Assembly: GCA_049698695.1 (NCBI GenBank)
Contig: JBAVYH010000032.1
Location: 29,717-93,716 of the forward strand
Source: Bog-375 sp049698695
Lineage (GTDB): Bacteria; Acidobacteriota; Terriglobia; Bryobacterales; Bryobacteraceae
DNA length: 64,000 nucleotides
Reading direction: 5' to 3'
Part shown: one piece after another, positions 9,878 to 18,022 of the stretch
Layout of the letters: each line of letters begins with the position of its first letter
Numbering within the stretch: position 1 is the first letter of the stretch
Position numbers and translations under genes: made by a program
Notes under the pieces: model-generated
The model's database searches: none
Told to the model about the DNA's origin: nothing
The model's input: the letters and a program-made list of their open reading frames with translations, nothing else

Positions 9878-10228
9878 AGCGGCATGAACAGCACACCGAT
9901 GAGAATGAACACGCAACTCGAATCCCGAGCCGCTGGGATGGTCGATATGAGACTCGCGTGGGTTGAGCCATCTACCATGTCCGTCTCATGGATGAAGCTG
10001 GCCTTATCGAAGCTCTGGACCTAACGACGCTAAAGTGAGTTTGGCTCCCCGGAAAACGTGGTTTCCAACTACCTCTCCAACAACGTATGCCGGACTCGTC
10101 TGAACCTGGGTGTCGACCTCGGTGGTAGAGCGGAAGCACTCTGCCAATACGGCGTGTGACACTCGTGGATCCCATGCCGAGCGACGACGATGCAGCGTTC
10201 AACACTTCTATGTGAAAATGTCGGAATC
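9878..10228. other. Gene-poor intergenic region
   Basis: About 350 bases with no defensible coding frame. A stretch near 10115-10185 faintly resembles a decayed tRNA (a GGTGGTAGAGC D-arm-like block, then CTGCCAA), but the stems do not pair. Base composition is less GC-biased than in neighbouring genes. Confidence 0.4.
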
Positions 10229-10789
10229 ATGAGTCCCACAGTGATTGGCGCGCTGGTGGCGGCAACGGCTGCTGCAGTCGGATGGTTTGTTTCTTACCTT
10301 CTGACAACGATCTCTGCGAAGCGAAGCTTGAAACAGGCTGCAGCCCTCAAATATATTGAGCGTCAACTGGAGGAACTGTACGGACCATTAGCCTTCTTGA
10401 TCTTGGAGGGGCGCCAGACATTCCACGAACTTCTGGCGTCTCTTGGACGCAACTTCGTATTCACGGGCGGGGATCCGCTACCTGATCACGAGCTGAAAAC
10501 CTGGTTATTTTGGGTCGAGAACGACTTTTTGCCCCGCAACGAACGGATCAAAACGTTGCTGTCGACAAAAACTCACCTATTGGCCGGGGCCGATATAGGC
10601 AAGAGCTACTTAGCGTTCTTGGACCATTATGACTCTTGGTACATCAATCACTTGCGATGGCAGAAAGAAGGCTTTGCGTACTCGTGGCGCTCAAAGATCA
10701 ACTGGCCGGAGTCATTCGAGCAAGAAGTCCTGGACACGTTTCGAGAGCTGAAGAACCGTCACGCTGACCTGCTCCGAAAGCAGCTCTGA
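10229..10789 (+). CDS. Membrane-anchored hypothetical protein
   Basis: 186 residues from the ATG at 10229. An upstream in-frame ATG at 10190 would add 13 residues ahead of the membrane helix and is less likely. The N-terminus is a single transmembrane helix (VIGALVAATAAAVGWFVSYLLTTI), then a basic patch (SAKRSLKQAAALK) and a soluble, mostly helical domain rich in aromatic residues (ELKTWLFWVENDFLPRNERIK; FLDHYDSWYINHLRWQKEGF). I do not recognise the family. Codon use is less GC-biased than the neighbours (codons such as ATA, TTA and AAA occur), which may indicate recent acquisition. It stands alone between two gene-poor gaps. Confidence 0.7.
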   Translation: MSPTVIGALVAATAAAVGWFVSYLLTTISAKRSLKQAAALKYIERQLEELYGPLAFLILEGRQTFHELLASLGRNFVFTGGDPLPDHELKTWLFWVENDFLPRNERIKTLLSTKTHLLAGADIGKSYLAFLDHYDSWYINHLRWQKEGFAYSWRSKINWPESFEQEVLDTFRELKNRHADLLRKQL

Positions 10790-11225
10790 CACTGGCGATC
10801 CGGGTCTCCAGAATGGTGGGTGGCTGCCGCGCGGCTTTTCAACGGAATGCTTTCTTCCATCCGATATCGACTGGCTGGCATTAGCAACCGGTATCGCTGA
10901 TCAGCAAGGGAGGGTAACCGGTCACGCTGCTCAGCAATGGCTCCCCAGTCTGGACACGTTTCGAACTTTTGCAGCCTACCACGCGATCTGATCGAACCAC
11001 TCCAAGTGCTGTCGGGTCAATAACCTCCGCACAAGACTGGCACACCTATCCAGACTGGGTACCCAGGGTGACTCTTTTCGAACGGTACGGTCTCCGCATG
11101 AAACCTCCGGATAACCGATCCACCGCGGACGGGCCGCTCACCTACGCCCGCGCCCGTTTCTTGAAACTCAGACGCCGATTCGACAGCGGAACAAGCCTGC
11201 CCAAATGTCCGTCTCTCACCTAGAC
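10790..11225. other. Intergenic region with no supported gene
   Basis: About 435 bases. Short open frames on both strands lack start signals and protein-like composition. The 15-base string CTGGACACGTTTCGA at about 10730 (end of the preceding gene) recurs at about 10950. Nothing else is visible. Confidence 0.4.
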
Positions 11226-12203
11226 ATGACACGGAAGCTGGTTCTCGCCTTAGCGGGCCCGGTGGCCGTTCTCCTGGCAATCCTTATTTGGCTCAGGATT
11301 CATCCGCGCCCGGAGAATCAGCTGCCGGGCAAGTTTCCCGAGGAATTGGTTTTTGTTCGATCGGCGGACGACGTTGTGAACGCCGGCGTGCGCTTTACGC
11401 CTCCAAAGAACTCCGCCAAGCCCATAGCGATCATTTGGGTTCACGGTTGGGGATCCAACTTCTACTCGCCGAGCTACGTGGGCATTGGTCGAGCGCTTGC
11501 CGGACGTGGCTTTACAACGATATCGGTGAATACGCGAATGCACGACATCGCAAACGTAGAGAAGTACAGCCTTGTCGGGAAACGCGTTCGCGGCGGCGGG
11601 TACTGGGGTGTTACCAGCCAGGACGCGCTGGACATCGCGGCATGGATCAACTTTGCCGAGCACACCGGATTCAGCAAAGTGGCCCTGGTTGGGCATAGTG
11701 CTGGTTGGGCAAGCGTCGGGCGGTATCAGGCGGAATCAGGAGACCGTCGCGTCGTCGGCCTGGTTCTGGCCTCAGGCATGATCGGCCCAGCCCAGGAGGA
11801 CGATCCGCAGCTGGTCGCGCAAGCCAGGAAACTCGTCGCCGATGGAGCCGGTGATGACCTGCTGCGCCTACCGAACCGGTCGTTCCCCTCGTTTGTCAGC
11901 GCGGCGACCTACCTTGATATCGAAGATACGCCGCGCGAGTTCAAGGACTTCTTTGGAATTGGACACACCCAGACGCCCGCGGTCCTGCGGGTGAAGTGCC
12001 CACTGCTGGCCTTCTTCGGCACGAGAGGCGACATCGCCGGAGAGAAGGACCTGGGAGTGCTGAAGTCCGCCCTCCAGCGCCTTCCCGCCTCGCCCAACCT
12101 CAAGACCACGATGATCGTGAATGGAGACCACGAGTACGTCGGCGAGGAGGCGCAAGTGGCTGAAAAAATCGCCCGCTGGGTCGAAGCGCAACTACTGAAA
12201 TGA
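11226..12203 (+). CDS. Membrane-anchored alpha/beta hydrolase
   Basis: 325 residues from the ATG at 11226 (MTRKLVLALAGPVAVLLAILIWL, an uncleaved-looking membrane anchor or signal peptide). The hydrolase fold shows the oxyanion/HG block IIWVHGWGSNFYSPSYVGIGRALAGRGF, the nucleophile elbow VALVGHSAGW (Ser in GHSAG), and a late region CPLLAFFGTRGDI followed by NGDHEY, which supplies the candidate catalytic Asp and His. The family spans esterases, lipases and similar enzymes, so the substrate cannot be assigned. The gene is monocistronic, about 140 nt before the oppositely oriented tRNA-Gln. Confidence 0.82.
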   Translation: MTRKLVLALAGPVAVLLAILIWLRIHPRPENQLPGKFPEELVFVRSADDVVNAGVRFTPPKNSAKPIAIIWVHGWGSNFYSPSYVGIGRALAGRGFTTISVNTRMHDIANVEKYSLVGKRVRGGGYWGVTSQDALDIAAWINFAEHTGFSKVALVGHSAGWASVGRYQAESGDRRVVGLVLASGMIGPAQEDDPQLVAQARKLVADGAGDDLLRLPNRSFPSFVSAATYLDIEDTPREFKDFFGIGHTQTPAVLRVKCPLLAFFGTRGDIAGEKDLGVLKSALQRLPASPNLKTTMIVNGDHEYVGEEAQVAEKIARWVEAQLLK

Positions 12204-12343
12204 TGAACGTGAGTTTCTGAGAGGATCGCCCAACCGGACCGGCAACCGTCTTAGCCTCGACCCAGCAAGGATTCGAACCTGAAAAGAAAGGGCTTGACGA
12301 ATTGGCGTTGCAAAACGCCTAGTATTATCAACGACCGAAAGAC

Positions 12344-12417
12344 TGGCTCCCCGGCATGGATTCGAACCACGATTCACGGCTCCAAAGGCCGCTGTCCTAC
12401 CATTAGACGACCGGGGA
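12344..12417 (-). tRNA. tRNA-Gln (anticodon TTG)
   Basis: The minus strand folds into a complete cloverleaf. The acceptor TCCCCGG pairs with CCGGGGA, with discriminator G and an encoded CCA at 12344-12346. The D arm is GTCT/GGAC with loop AATGGTA. The anticodon stem GCGGC/GCCGT carries loop CTTTGGA, so the anticodon is TTG, reading CAA. The T arm is CGTGG/CCATG with loop TTCGAAT. Length is 74 nt including CCA. A short T-arm-like fragment lies about 60 nt beyond its 3' end (12261-12281). Confidence 0.95.
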
Positions 12418-12525
12418 ATTCCGCTGGAGCCTTTTCAGTGTAGCCTCTTCCCGAGCCGCACTGCAACGCGCGCGAAGACCAACGGCCCCGCCGAGCGCGA
12501 GCTTGTGGTAGAGTGGCGGAAAACC

Positions 12526-12978
12526 ATGCGCAACATCCCCGGCTGGGACCAGTATTATCTGGATATCTGCAAAGTAGTGGCGGCTCGCAGCAAGGACCCG
12601 AATACGCAAATCGGCTGTGTTGTCGTCGGGCCGAACCATGAGATCCGCTCCACCGGCTACAACTCGTTCCCGCGCGGCATTCGCGACGACGTGCCGGAGC
12701 GCCTGGTGCGTCCCACCAAGTACTTGTGGATCGAGCACGCCGAGCGCAACGCCATTTGCAATGCGGCGCGTGCCGGCACGGCCACCGAAGGCTGCACCAT
12801 TTACGTCGAGATTATGCCGTGCATGGATTGCGCGCGCGCCGTGGTGCAGGCGGGCATTGTCCAGGTGGTGGTTTCCCGCCAGCGCATGGCGGAGTATTCG
12901 AGCCAATATTACGACGAGCATTTCGGCATGGTGGAAGTGCTCTTCGGTGAGGCTGGCGTTATCGTGCGGCGGGTTTGA
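12526..12978 (+). CDS. Deoxycytidylate (dCMP) deaminase family protein
   Basis: 150 residues from the ATG at 12526 (MRNIPGWDQYYLDICKVVAARSKDPNTQIGCVVV). The zinc-dependent deaminase signature is complete: HAERNAI with the ligand His and proton-shuttle Glu, and PCMDCAR with the two cysteine ligands. Length and the opening WDQYYLDICKVVAARSKDP match dCMP deaminase/ComEB-type proteins, which convert dCMP to dUMP for dTTP synthesis. The relative lack of a long central insert distinguishes it from RibD-like deaminases. Other nucleotide deaminases of this family cannot be fully excluded. The next gene converges from the other strand. Confidence 0.85.
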   Translation: MRNIPGWDQYYLDICKVVAARSKDPNTQIGCVVVGPNHEIRSTGYNSFPRGIRDDVPERLVRPTKYLWIEHAERNAICNAARAGTATEGCTIYVEIMPCMDCARAVVQAGIVQVVVSRQRMAEYSSQYYDEHFGMVEVLFGEAGVIVRRV

Positions 12979-12999
12979 CCCGGACCCACGGCCCCATAC

Positions 13000-13227
13000 T
13001 CAGCGCGGGCTGTCGCTACCGTGAGGAGTTTCGGCGGGCGTGGTATCGTCATCCTGGTCGATTTCTTCGACCTCTTCGCCCTCCGCCGGCACGTATTGAT
13101 AGAACCGCCGCGTGCATGCACGGCACCGAAACGGGAACTTGCGGAACTTGGACAGGACGGCATCAAACAAGCCCCGCGAATGTGACCGCCGGACGTCGTG
13201 CCCTCCGCAGCTTGGACAACGCAGCAT
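13000..13227 (-). CDS. Small zinc-ribbon protein
   Basis: 75 residues. The N-terminal CPSCGGHDVRRSHSRG and the later FRCRACTRRFY provide four cysteines in CxxC pairs, a zinc ribbon spanning residues 4-40. The C-terminus is acidic and low-complexity (EGEEVEEIDQDDD). Similar small proteins are common in Acidobacteria without assigned function. DNA or protein binding is likely from the ribbon but is inference. It is convergent with the deaminase gene, leaving about 20 nt between their stops. Confidence 0.72.
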   Translation of the reverse strand: MLRCPSCGGHDVRRSHSRGLFDAVLSKFRKFPFRCRACTRRFYQYVPAEGEEVEEIDQDDDTTPAETPHGSDSPR

Positions 13228-13464
13228 GCAGCCGGCTCCAGGACGCGTTCAGCCAATGCCGCATTGTAACAAGAAATAACCAAGATGCCATTGGCGCTGA
13301 CAACGTCGGTCGCGCCTGCGTGAGCCGTCGGAAGCCCGCCTGTCTTGCGCTCGGTGCGGCGGCATACCGTTGGACGAGTCGCAGAGCGAGGCTGTGCGCG
13401 GCGCGACCCTGATGGAAGCTGCCCTCCGCTCGCCCCGCGCCTTTGCTCGCCGCCGTCCCCGGTG

Positions 13465-14000
13465 CTACGAATTGCCCAGGTACATTACGTGAACGTATGT
13501 GCCCAAACGAGAGTTGTAGGCCAGGTACCAGCCATCGTGATCGGGATCCGGGTATAGCACGATCTCATCCGTGTTCCACAGCCAGCCGTCACAAAAGCCG
13601 ATGTCGGCCGGCGCCACGCTGAAATAAAATCCGCCGAACCAGAAGCGCTCCGGGCCACCGCCCACCAGGCGGAACACGTGCCCGGCGCCTATAGTTCCCG
13701 GAAAGCGGCCGTGCGCCCACGGACGATCCAGATGATACCTCGCGTCATTTGGGCCGGAATCGTGTCCGACCCATTGACCGTTGGTGTGAACGTGAGGAGC
13801 CTCCGGATGGCCTGGTTTGTCGGCGACCCGGTTACCTCTCGACGGAGCCTGCGCCGGCGCTGGATGATGCACTGGGGCCGGACCGTGCTTAGGGATATAA
13901 CCGCCCCCCACTTCCGGCTTCGCGCCCTTCTTGTCCTTTTGAGCCAGACCAACCAGCGAGAGGCATAAAACGACTGAAAGAACCGTCAACGCTTTTTCAT
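13465..14000 (-). CDS. Secreted hypothetical protein, start out of frame by one base
   Basis: The reading frame from 13465 encodes a mature region with KGAKPEVGGGYIPKHGP, a Pro/His-rich linker, and an aromatic C-terminal domain (ERFWFGGFYFSVAPADIGFCDGWLWNTDEIVLYPD...GWYLAYNSRLGTYVHVMYLG). Reading back, the frame has a perfect signal peptide core (ALTVLSVVLCLSLVGLAQ), but its natural start MKK lies in another frame: the DNA is ATG then five A then GCG. One more A in that run would give MKKALTVLSVV. Coordinates use that ATG, so 13990-14000 contains an apparent -1 indel. An in-frame TTG at 13989 or an ATG at 14067 are the alternatives if the sequence is right. No family is recognised. Confidence 0.6.
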
Positions 14001-14128
14001 ACGTTCGATGATATCCGATTTTTGCGTTTCGAGCAGCACCAAGAAATCGGCTTCCATGGTGGCGCATGGTAGCCCGCGCCCGGCCAGGATTTGCAAGCCA
14101 CGCCGGGGTTCGGTCACAATCGTAACTG

Positions 14129-15577
14129 ATGAAAATCACGCTCGAACGAAATCCCGCGGAACAGATTGCCGCCGCCGCGCTCATTGTGCCGGTCTTCGAA
14201 GGGGAAAAGGAATCGCGATTCGGCGCCGCGCCGTTTGTCGCTTCCGGCGAGGTGGCCGGCAAGGCGGATGAATTCACGCTGCTGCATAACCCAGCCGGAG
14301 CGGCCGCCGCACGCGTGCTGCTGGCGGGCGGCGGCAAGGCCGAACGTTTCGATGCCGCCGGGTTGCGCAAGCTCGTGGCCGCGTCGGTGCGCTTCCTGAA
14401 GGAGAAGAACGTGCCATCGGCGGCGGTGTTGCTGGAAGCAAACCGCACCGCCGCTGAATATGCCTCGGCTGCGGTCGAAGGCGCTATCCTCGGCGATTTC
14501 GAACCCGATCGCCACAAGACCGGCAACGGCAAAAAGACGCTCGAATCGTTTGCCGTGGTATGCCCGAACGGCGCGGCCGGGCTCGATGCCGCGGTATCGC
14601 GCGGCCAGGTGCTGGCCGAGTCCCAGAACTTCACCCGCGCGCTGGCGAACGAACCTGCCAATCTGCTCACTCCGCTGAAAATGGCTGCCGCCGCGCGCGA
14701 AATGTCGCAGCAGCAAGGTCTGGAGTGCGAGGTGCTGGAACGCGGCGACCTCGAACGCCTCGGCATGGGCGCGCTGCTGGGCGTGGCGCAAGGCAGCGCC
14801 GAGCCCCCCGTCCTCATAATCATCCGATACCGGCCGCAGAAGGCGGCTTCGGCAGCCCACCTGGGACTGGTTGGCAAAGGTGTCACCTTCGATACCGGCG
14901 GCATCTCCATCAAACCCTCCGAAGGCATGGAGAAGATGAAGTACGATATGTCCGGCGGCGCAGCCATGCTCGGCGCCATCCGCGCCATCGCCCAATTGAA
15001 ACCGCCGCTGGCGGTGACGGCCTTCATCCCCTGCGTGGAGAACATGCCCGGCAGCCGCGCGCAGCGGCCGGGCGACATTGTTACCACCATGTCCGGAAAG
15101 ACGGTTGAGGTTCTCAATACCGATGCTGAAGGGCGCTTGATTCTGGCGGATGCCCTGGCTTACGCGCGGCGGCAGGGCTGCACCCACCTGGTGGATGCTG
15201 CAACGCTCACCGGTGCGATTGTGGTGGCGCTCGGGCATATTCACGCCGGCCTGTTTTCGAGCGACGACGCGCTGCGCGACCGCGTGCTGCGCGCCGCGCG
15301 CGCCGAAGGCGAGCGCATGTGGCCGATGCCGCTCGACGAGGATTATAAAGAAGGTCTCAAAAGCCCCTTCGCCGACATCGCCAACATCGGGTCGCGTTGG
15401 GGCGGCGCCATCACCGCGGCGATTTTCCTGAAAGAATTCGCCGGAGACACCCCGTGGGTGCACCTGGATATTGCCGGCACCGCCTGGCTCGACGAAGCCA
15501 AGCCCGACATGCCAAAGGGTCCGACCGGACTGCCCGTGAGGACGCTGGTGCGGCTGGCAACTGACTGGACAGATTGA
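14129..15577 (+). CDS. pepA: Leucyl (cytosol) aminopeptidase, M17 family
   Basis: 482 residues. The C-terminal catalytic domain shows the metal-binding and active-site blocks of M17: GKGVTFDTGGISIKPSEGMEKMKYDMSGGAA, then NTDAEGRLILADAL (the family signature with Asp and Glu metal ligands and the bicarbonate-binding Arg). The N-terminal third is the variable macro-like domain. The enzyme is a cytoplasmic two-metal hexamer that removes N-terminal residues from peptides. The ATG at 14129 lies 8 nt after CACAAT and has no Shine-Dalgarno. It is divergent from the secreted hypothetical gene, so the 128-base spacer probably holds both promoters. Confidence 0.95.
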   Translation: MKITLERNPAEQIAAAALIVPVFEGEKESRFGAAPFVASGEVAGKADEFTLLHNPAGAAAARVLLAGGGKAERFDAAGLRKLVAASVRFLKEKNVPSAAVLLEANRTAAEYASAAVEGAILGDFEPDRHKTGNGKKTLESFAVVCPNGAAGLDAAVSRGQVLAESQNFTRALANEPANLLTPLKMAAAAREMSQQQGLECEVLERGDLERLGMGALLGVAQGSAEPPVLIIIRYRPQKAASAAHLGLVGKGVTFDTGGISIKPSEGMEKMKYDMSGGAAMLGAIRAIAQLKPPLAVTAFIPCVENMPGSRAQRPGDIVTTMSGKTVEVLNTDAEGRLILADALAYARRQGCTHLVDAATLTGAIVVALGHIHAGLFSSDDALRDRVLRAARAEGERMWPMPLDEDYKEGLKSPFADIANIGSRWGGAITAAIFLKEFAGDTPWVHLDIAGTAWLDEAKPDMPKGPTGLPVRTLVRLATDWTD

Positions 15578-15714
15578 CGCCGCTGCCGGTTGGCGGAAAT
15601 TGCGCGTGCGGGTTCGCTGAGAGTCCCATCTCCAAGAATCTATGATTCGGCTAACTTTGGTATGTATAGGCTCGCGCGCCAGCCCCATGATAGATTCGGG
15701 CTTTGGAGGCACCT

Positions 15715-16692
15715 GTGAGTCTTCGAGAGTTCCTGGTCAAGCAATTAATCGACGTCATTCAGTGGACCGAAGTCGGTGACGACGTTCTGGCTTACCGTTA
15801 TCCCATGCAGGACATGGAAATTCAGAACGGCGGTCAGCTCACGGTTCGCGATTCGCAGGTGGCTCTCTTCGTCAATGAGGGCCGCATCGCTGACGTGTTC
15901 AGTCCCGGCTTATACAAGCTCACGACGCGCAACCTGCCATTGTTGACGGACCTGATGAACTGGGACAAGGGCTTCGAATCGCCGTTCAAGTCGGATGTCT
16001 ATTTCTTTTCCACGCGGCTGCGGATAGACCAGCGCTGGGGCACAGCCACGCCAATCACCATCCGCGACAAGGAATTCGGAGCCGTGCGGTTGCGCGGGTA
16101 CGGTATTTATTCTTACCGCATCGCCGATCCGAAGTTGTTTTACGGCAACGTGAGCGGCACCCGCGACACGTATTATGTCTCCGACCTGGAAGGCCAGCTT
16201 CGCAACACGATTGTGGCGAAGATGACCGACGTCTTCGCGCCCAGTGATGTGGCCTTCGTCGATATGGCGGCAAACCAGGGCAAGCTGGCCGGGAAGATTG
16301 CCGGCGAAATGAAACCGGTGTTTGCGGGCCTGGGATTGGAACTGGCTCAGTTCGTGGTAGAAAACCTCTCGCTGCCGGATGACTTGCAGAAGGTGCTGGA
16401 TCAGCGGATCGGCGCCACTATGGCCGGCGACCTGGGGCGGTACACGCAATTCCAGGCGGCGCAGTCGTTGCCGGTGGCTGCCGCCAATCCAGGTGGTGCG
16501 GCCGGCGTGGGCGTGGGACTGGGCGCGGGACTGACGATGGCGCAGACGATGATGGGCGCGATTAAAGCCACGCCCGAAGGACCGGCGGCGTCAGCGGCCG
16601 CCGCGGCGGAGTCGAAGTTCTGCATCGAATGCGGTCAAACGATGCCCACTCGTGCGAAGTTCTGTCCCAAGTGCGGCAAACCACAGCTATGA
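15715..16692 (+). CDS. SPFH-domain protein with C-terminal zinc ribbon
   Basis: 325 residues from the GTG at 15715, which follows GGAGG (15705-15709) by a normal spacing; the TTG at 15703 is ahead of that site. The first 240 residues are an SPFH/band-7-like domain of the virion-core/YdjI type (VIQWTEVGDDVLAYRYPMQDMEIQNGGQLTVRDSQVALFVNEGRI...PGLYKLTTRNLPLL). A Gly/Ala-rich linker follows, then a C-terminal zinc ribbon CIECGQTMPTRAKFCPKCGKP. Such proteins are thought to form membrane- or envelope-associated assemblies; the exact role is unknown. The stop overlaps the next gene's ATG, so the two are translationally coupled. Confidence 0.85.
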   Translation: MSLREFLVKQLIDVIQWTEVGDDVLAYRYPMQDMEIQNGGQLTVRDSQVALFVNEGRIADVFSPGLYKLTTRNLPLLTDLMNWDKGFESPFKSDVYFFSTRLRIDQRWGTATPITIRDKEFGAVRLRGYGIYSYRIADPKLFYGNVSGTRDTYYVSDLEGQLRNTIVAKMTDVFAPSDVAFVDMAANQGKLAGKIAGEMKPVFAGLGLELAQFVVENLSLPDDLQKVLDQRIGATMAGDLGRYTQFQAAQSLPVAAANPGGAAGVGVGLGAGLTMAQTMMGAIKATPEGPAASAAAAAESKFCIECGQTMPTRAKFCPKCGKPQL

Positions 16693-17216
16693 ACTGTCCC
16701 TCGTGCGGCGCGCCCTTGCGCTTGGAAGGCTGCGACCTGGAAAACCTCGCCTGCGAGTATTGCAAGAACATCTACTACCCCGAGAAGAATGACGAGGGAG
16801 TGCGGGTACTGGATGAGGACACCGAGGAAGCGTGCCCGATCTGTGCGATCCCGTTGATGCACGCCATCCTCGCGCGCGAGCAAATCCGCTACTGCACGCG
16901 CTGCCGGGGGATGTTGATTCCGATGGAAACCTTCCTGGTGTTGCTGCAGGAACTGAAGGCTGAAGCGCCAGGCCAGCGCGTTTCGCACGCGCCCGACCCG
17001 CGGGAACTGGACCGGCACATCAACTGCCCCCGCTGCCATCAGCGCATGGATACGCACTATTACTGCGGGCAGGGTAATGTCGTGATCGACGATTGTTCGA
17101 GATGCTTTTTGAACTGGTTGGATCACGGAGAACTGATTCGCATCGTGCAGGCACCGGACCGGTCGTCTAGCGAGGAATTCGAGCCGAAGCCAGACGCCTC
17201 CCTGCGAGATCAGTAG
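16689..17216 (+). CDS. Zinc-ribbon (zf-TFIIB-like) protein coupled to the SPFH gene
   Basis: 175 residues. The ATG overlaps the SPFH stop (ATGA). The protein has successive zinc ribbons: CPSCGAPLRLEGCDLENLACEYC at 3-25, CPICAIPLMHAILAREQIRYCTRCRGMLIP near 50-80 (zf-TFIIB type), and CPRCHQRMDTHYYCGQGNVVIDDCSRCFLNWLDHGEL near 117-150, another zf-TFIIB-like unit. Proteins of this kind usually sit beside SPFH or membrane genes and are poorly characterised. The coupled start argues for a shared function, perhaps assembly or regulation of the SPFH protein. It is probably cytoplasmic, as no signal peptide is present. Confidence 0.8.
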   Translation: MNCPSCGAPLRLEGCDLENLACEYCKNIYYPEKNDEGVRVLDEDTEEACPICAIPLMHAILAREQIRYCTRCRGMLIPMETFLVLLQELKAEAPGQRVSHAPDPRELDRHINCPRCHQRMDTHYYCGQGNVVIDDCSRCFLNWLDHGELIRIVQAPDRSSSEEFEPKPDASLRDQ

Positions 17217-17603
17217 GTCTCCGGCCGCGCCGCGTTGTGCCCTTACGGCCCCCCACAGCGGCATGGCTCCGAGCGTAGCCGCGAGCGTCTCAGAAGCTGT
17301 GAAAAGATCGGTTGCCGGGGAGTCCCGCATGCGCCACCACCAACTAGTTGTTCCCTCGCGTTACTGCACCTTGTTGGCAGCATGCCAATGGCTGCACAGA
17401 CGAGCCACTGACGCACGGCTCCAACTAACTGTACTTAAAAGCCTTATCCATAAATCCGACTAGCCGGCATTTCTTCCGGGATGCCCACAAGTGTGGGGTG
17501 TGGTACGCCCGAAGTATGGGGGTTAGTACGTCCAAGGTAAAGATGGAACTATGAACTTACGGCGGTATGCCGGATGATTGGATTGCAGGGGGGAGAGAGC
17601 AGT
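17217..17603. other. Intergenic region without a recognisable gene
   Basis: About 390 bases downstream of the SPFH operon. A short imperfect repeat occurs near 17495-17533 (GGTACGCCCGAAGTATGGG then TAGTACGTCCAAGG), which could be an operator for the downstream frame or chance. No RNA gene or coding frame can be supported. Confidence 0.35.
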
Positions 17604-17894
17604 ATGGCGTTGGCAATCATCGGGGTGCCGCTTGAGGGTCCAGAAAATCGGTCTTTTGGGTGGACGAAGGTTTGTCCGAGGGAAGCGCGACTGGGTTCGG
17701 AGACGGTTGGCATGAGAGGCAGGCACGGCCGGAGTCGTCAACTCGATCGGATATCGAGTGGCATTTACGAGCACGCGGTCAGGCTTCAACGGAGGGAGCG
17801 TCAGCAATTGGTGCGCCTGGCCGCGGCACTCCAGTTCCGGACCGAGCTCGCCGGCCTGAAAGAAGAAATCAGGGCCAGTCTTCTGTCTCTCTGA
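17604..17894 (+). CDS. Doubtful small hypothetical protein
   Basis: A 96-residue frame from the ATG at 17604, preceded by a G-rich GGGGGGAG at about 10 nt. The first half is not protein-like, while the second half (YEHAVRLQRRERQQLVRLAAALQFRTELAGLKEEI) could be amphipathic helix. No family is recognised, codon bias is weak, and an overlapping antisense frame is just as long. It may be a gene remnant or chance. Confidence 0.25.
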   Translation: MALAIIGVPLEGPENRSFGWTKVCPREARLGSETVGMRGRHGRSRQLDRISSGIYEHAVRLQRRERQQLVRLAAALQFRTELAGLKEEIRASLLSL

Positions 17895-18005
17895 GTCTGC
17901 CGAAACAACTTCCAAACCAGGCTGCCGAAAAGACGTTTCGGCTCAAATGGGATTCGCTCCCAATCCCCCTCGTCTTCGGGTTCACGTCTTAGTGTGGCCT
18001 GCGAG

Positions 18006-18011
18006 TATAAT
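18006..18011 (+). promoter_or_regulatory. Consensus -10 hexamer 11 nt before the kinase start
   Basis: TATAAT lies at 18006-18011 and the ATG of the kinase gene is at 18023, leaving room for a leader of only about 4-5 nt. No Shine-Dalgarno precedes the ATG. No good -35 is seen at 17 nt. It is one of several such arrangements in the window. Confidence 0.5.
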
Positions 18012-18022
18012 GCAGCGTACGA

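Noticed and set aside
10115..10185. Possible tRNA-Gly (GGTGGTAGAGC then CTGCCAA)
   Set aside because: Anticodon and acceptor stems do not pair, and there is no TTCGA T-loop; at most a decayed remnant.
10730..10966. 15-base repeat CTGGACACGTTTCGA as an attachment site
   Set aside because: No integrase, and flanks unrelated; probably chance or a small duplication remnant.
13993..15117. Minus-strand frame extending the secreted hypothetical protein back across the aminopeptidase gene
   Set aside because: It is the antisense shadow of pepA; low-complexity Ser/Ala/Arg composition, and the true start is near 14000.
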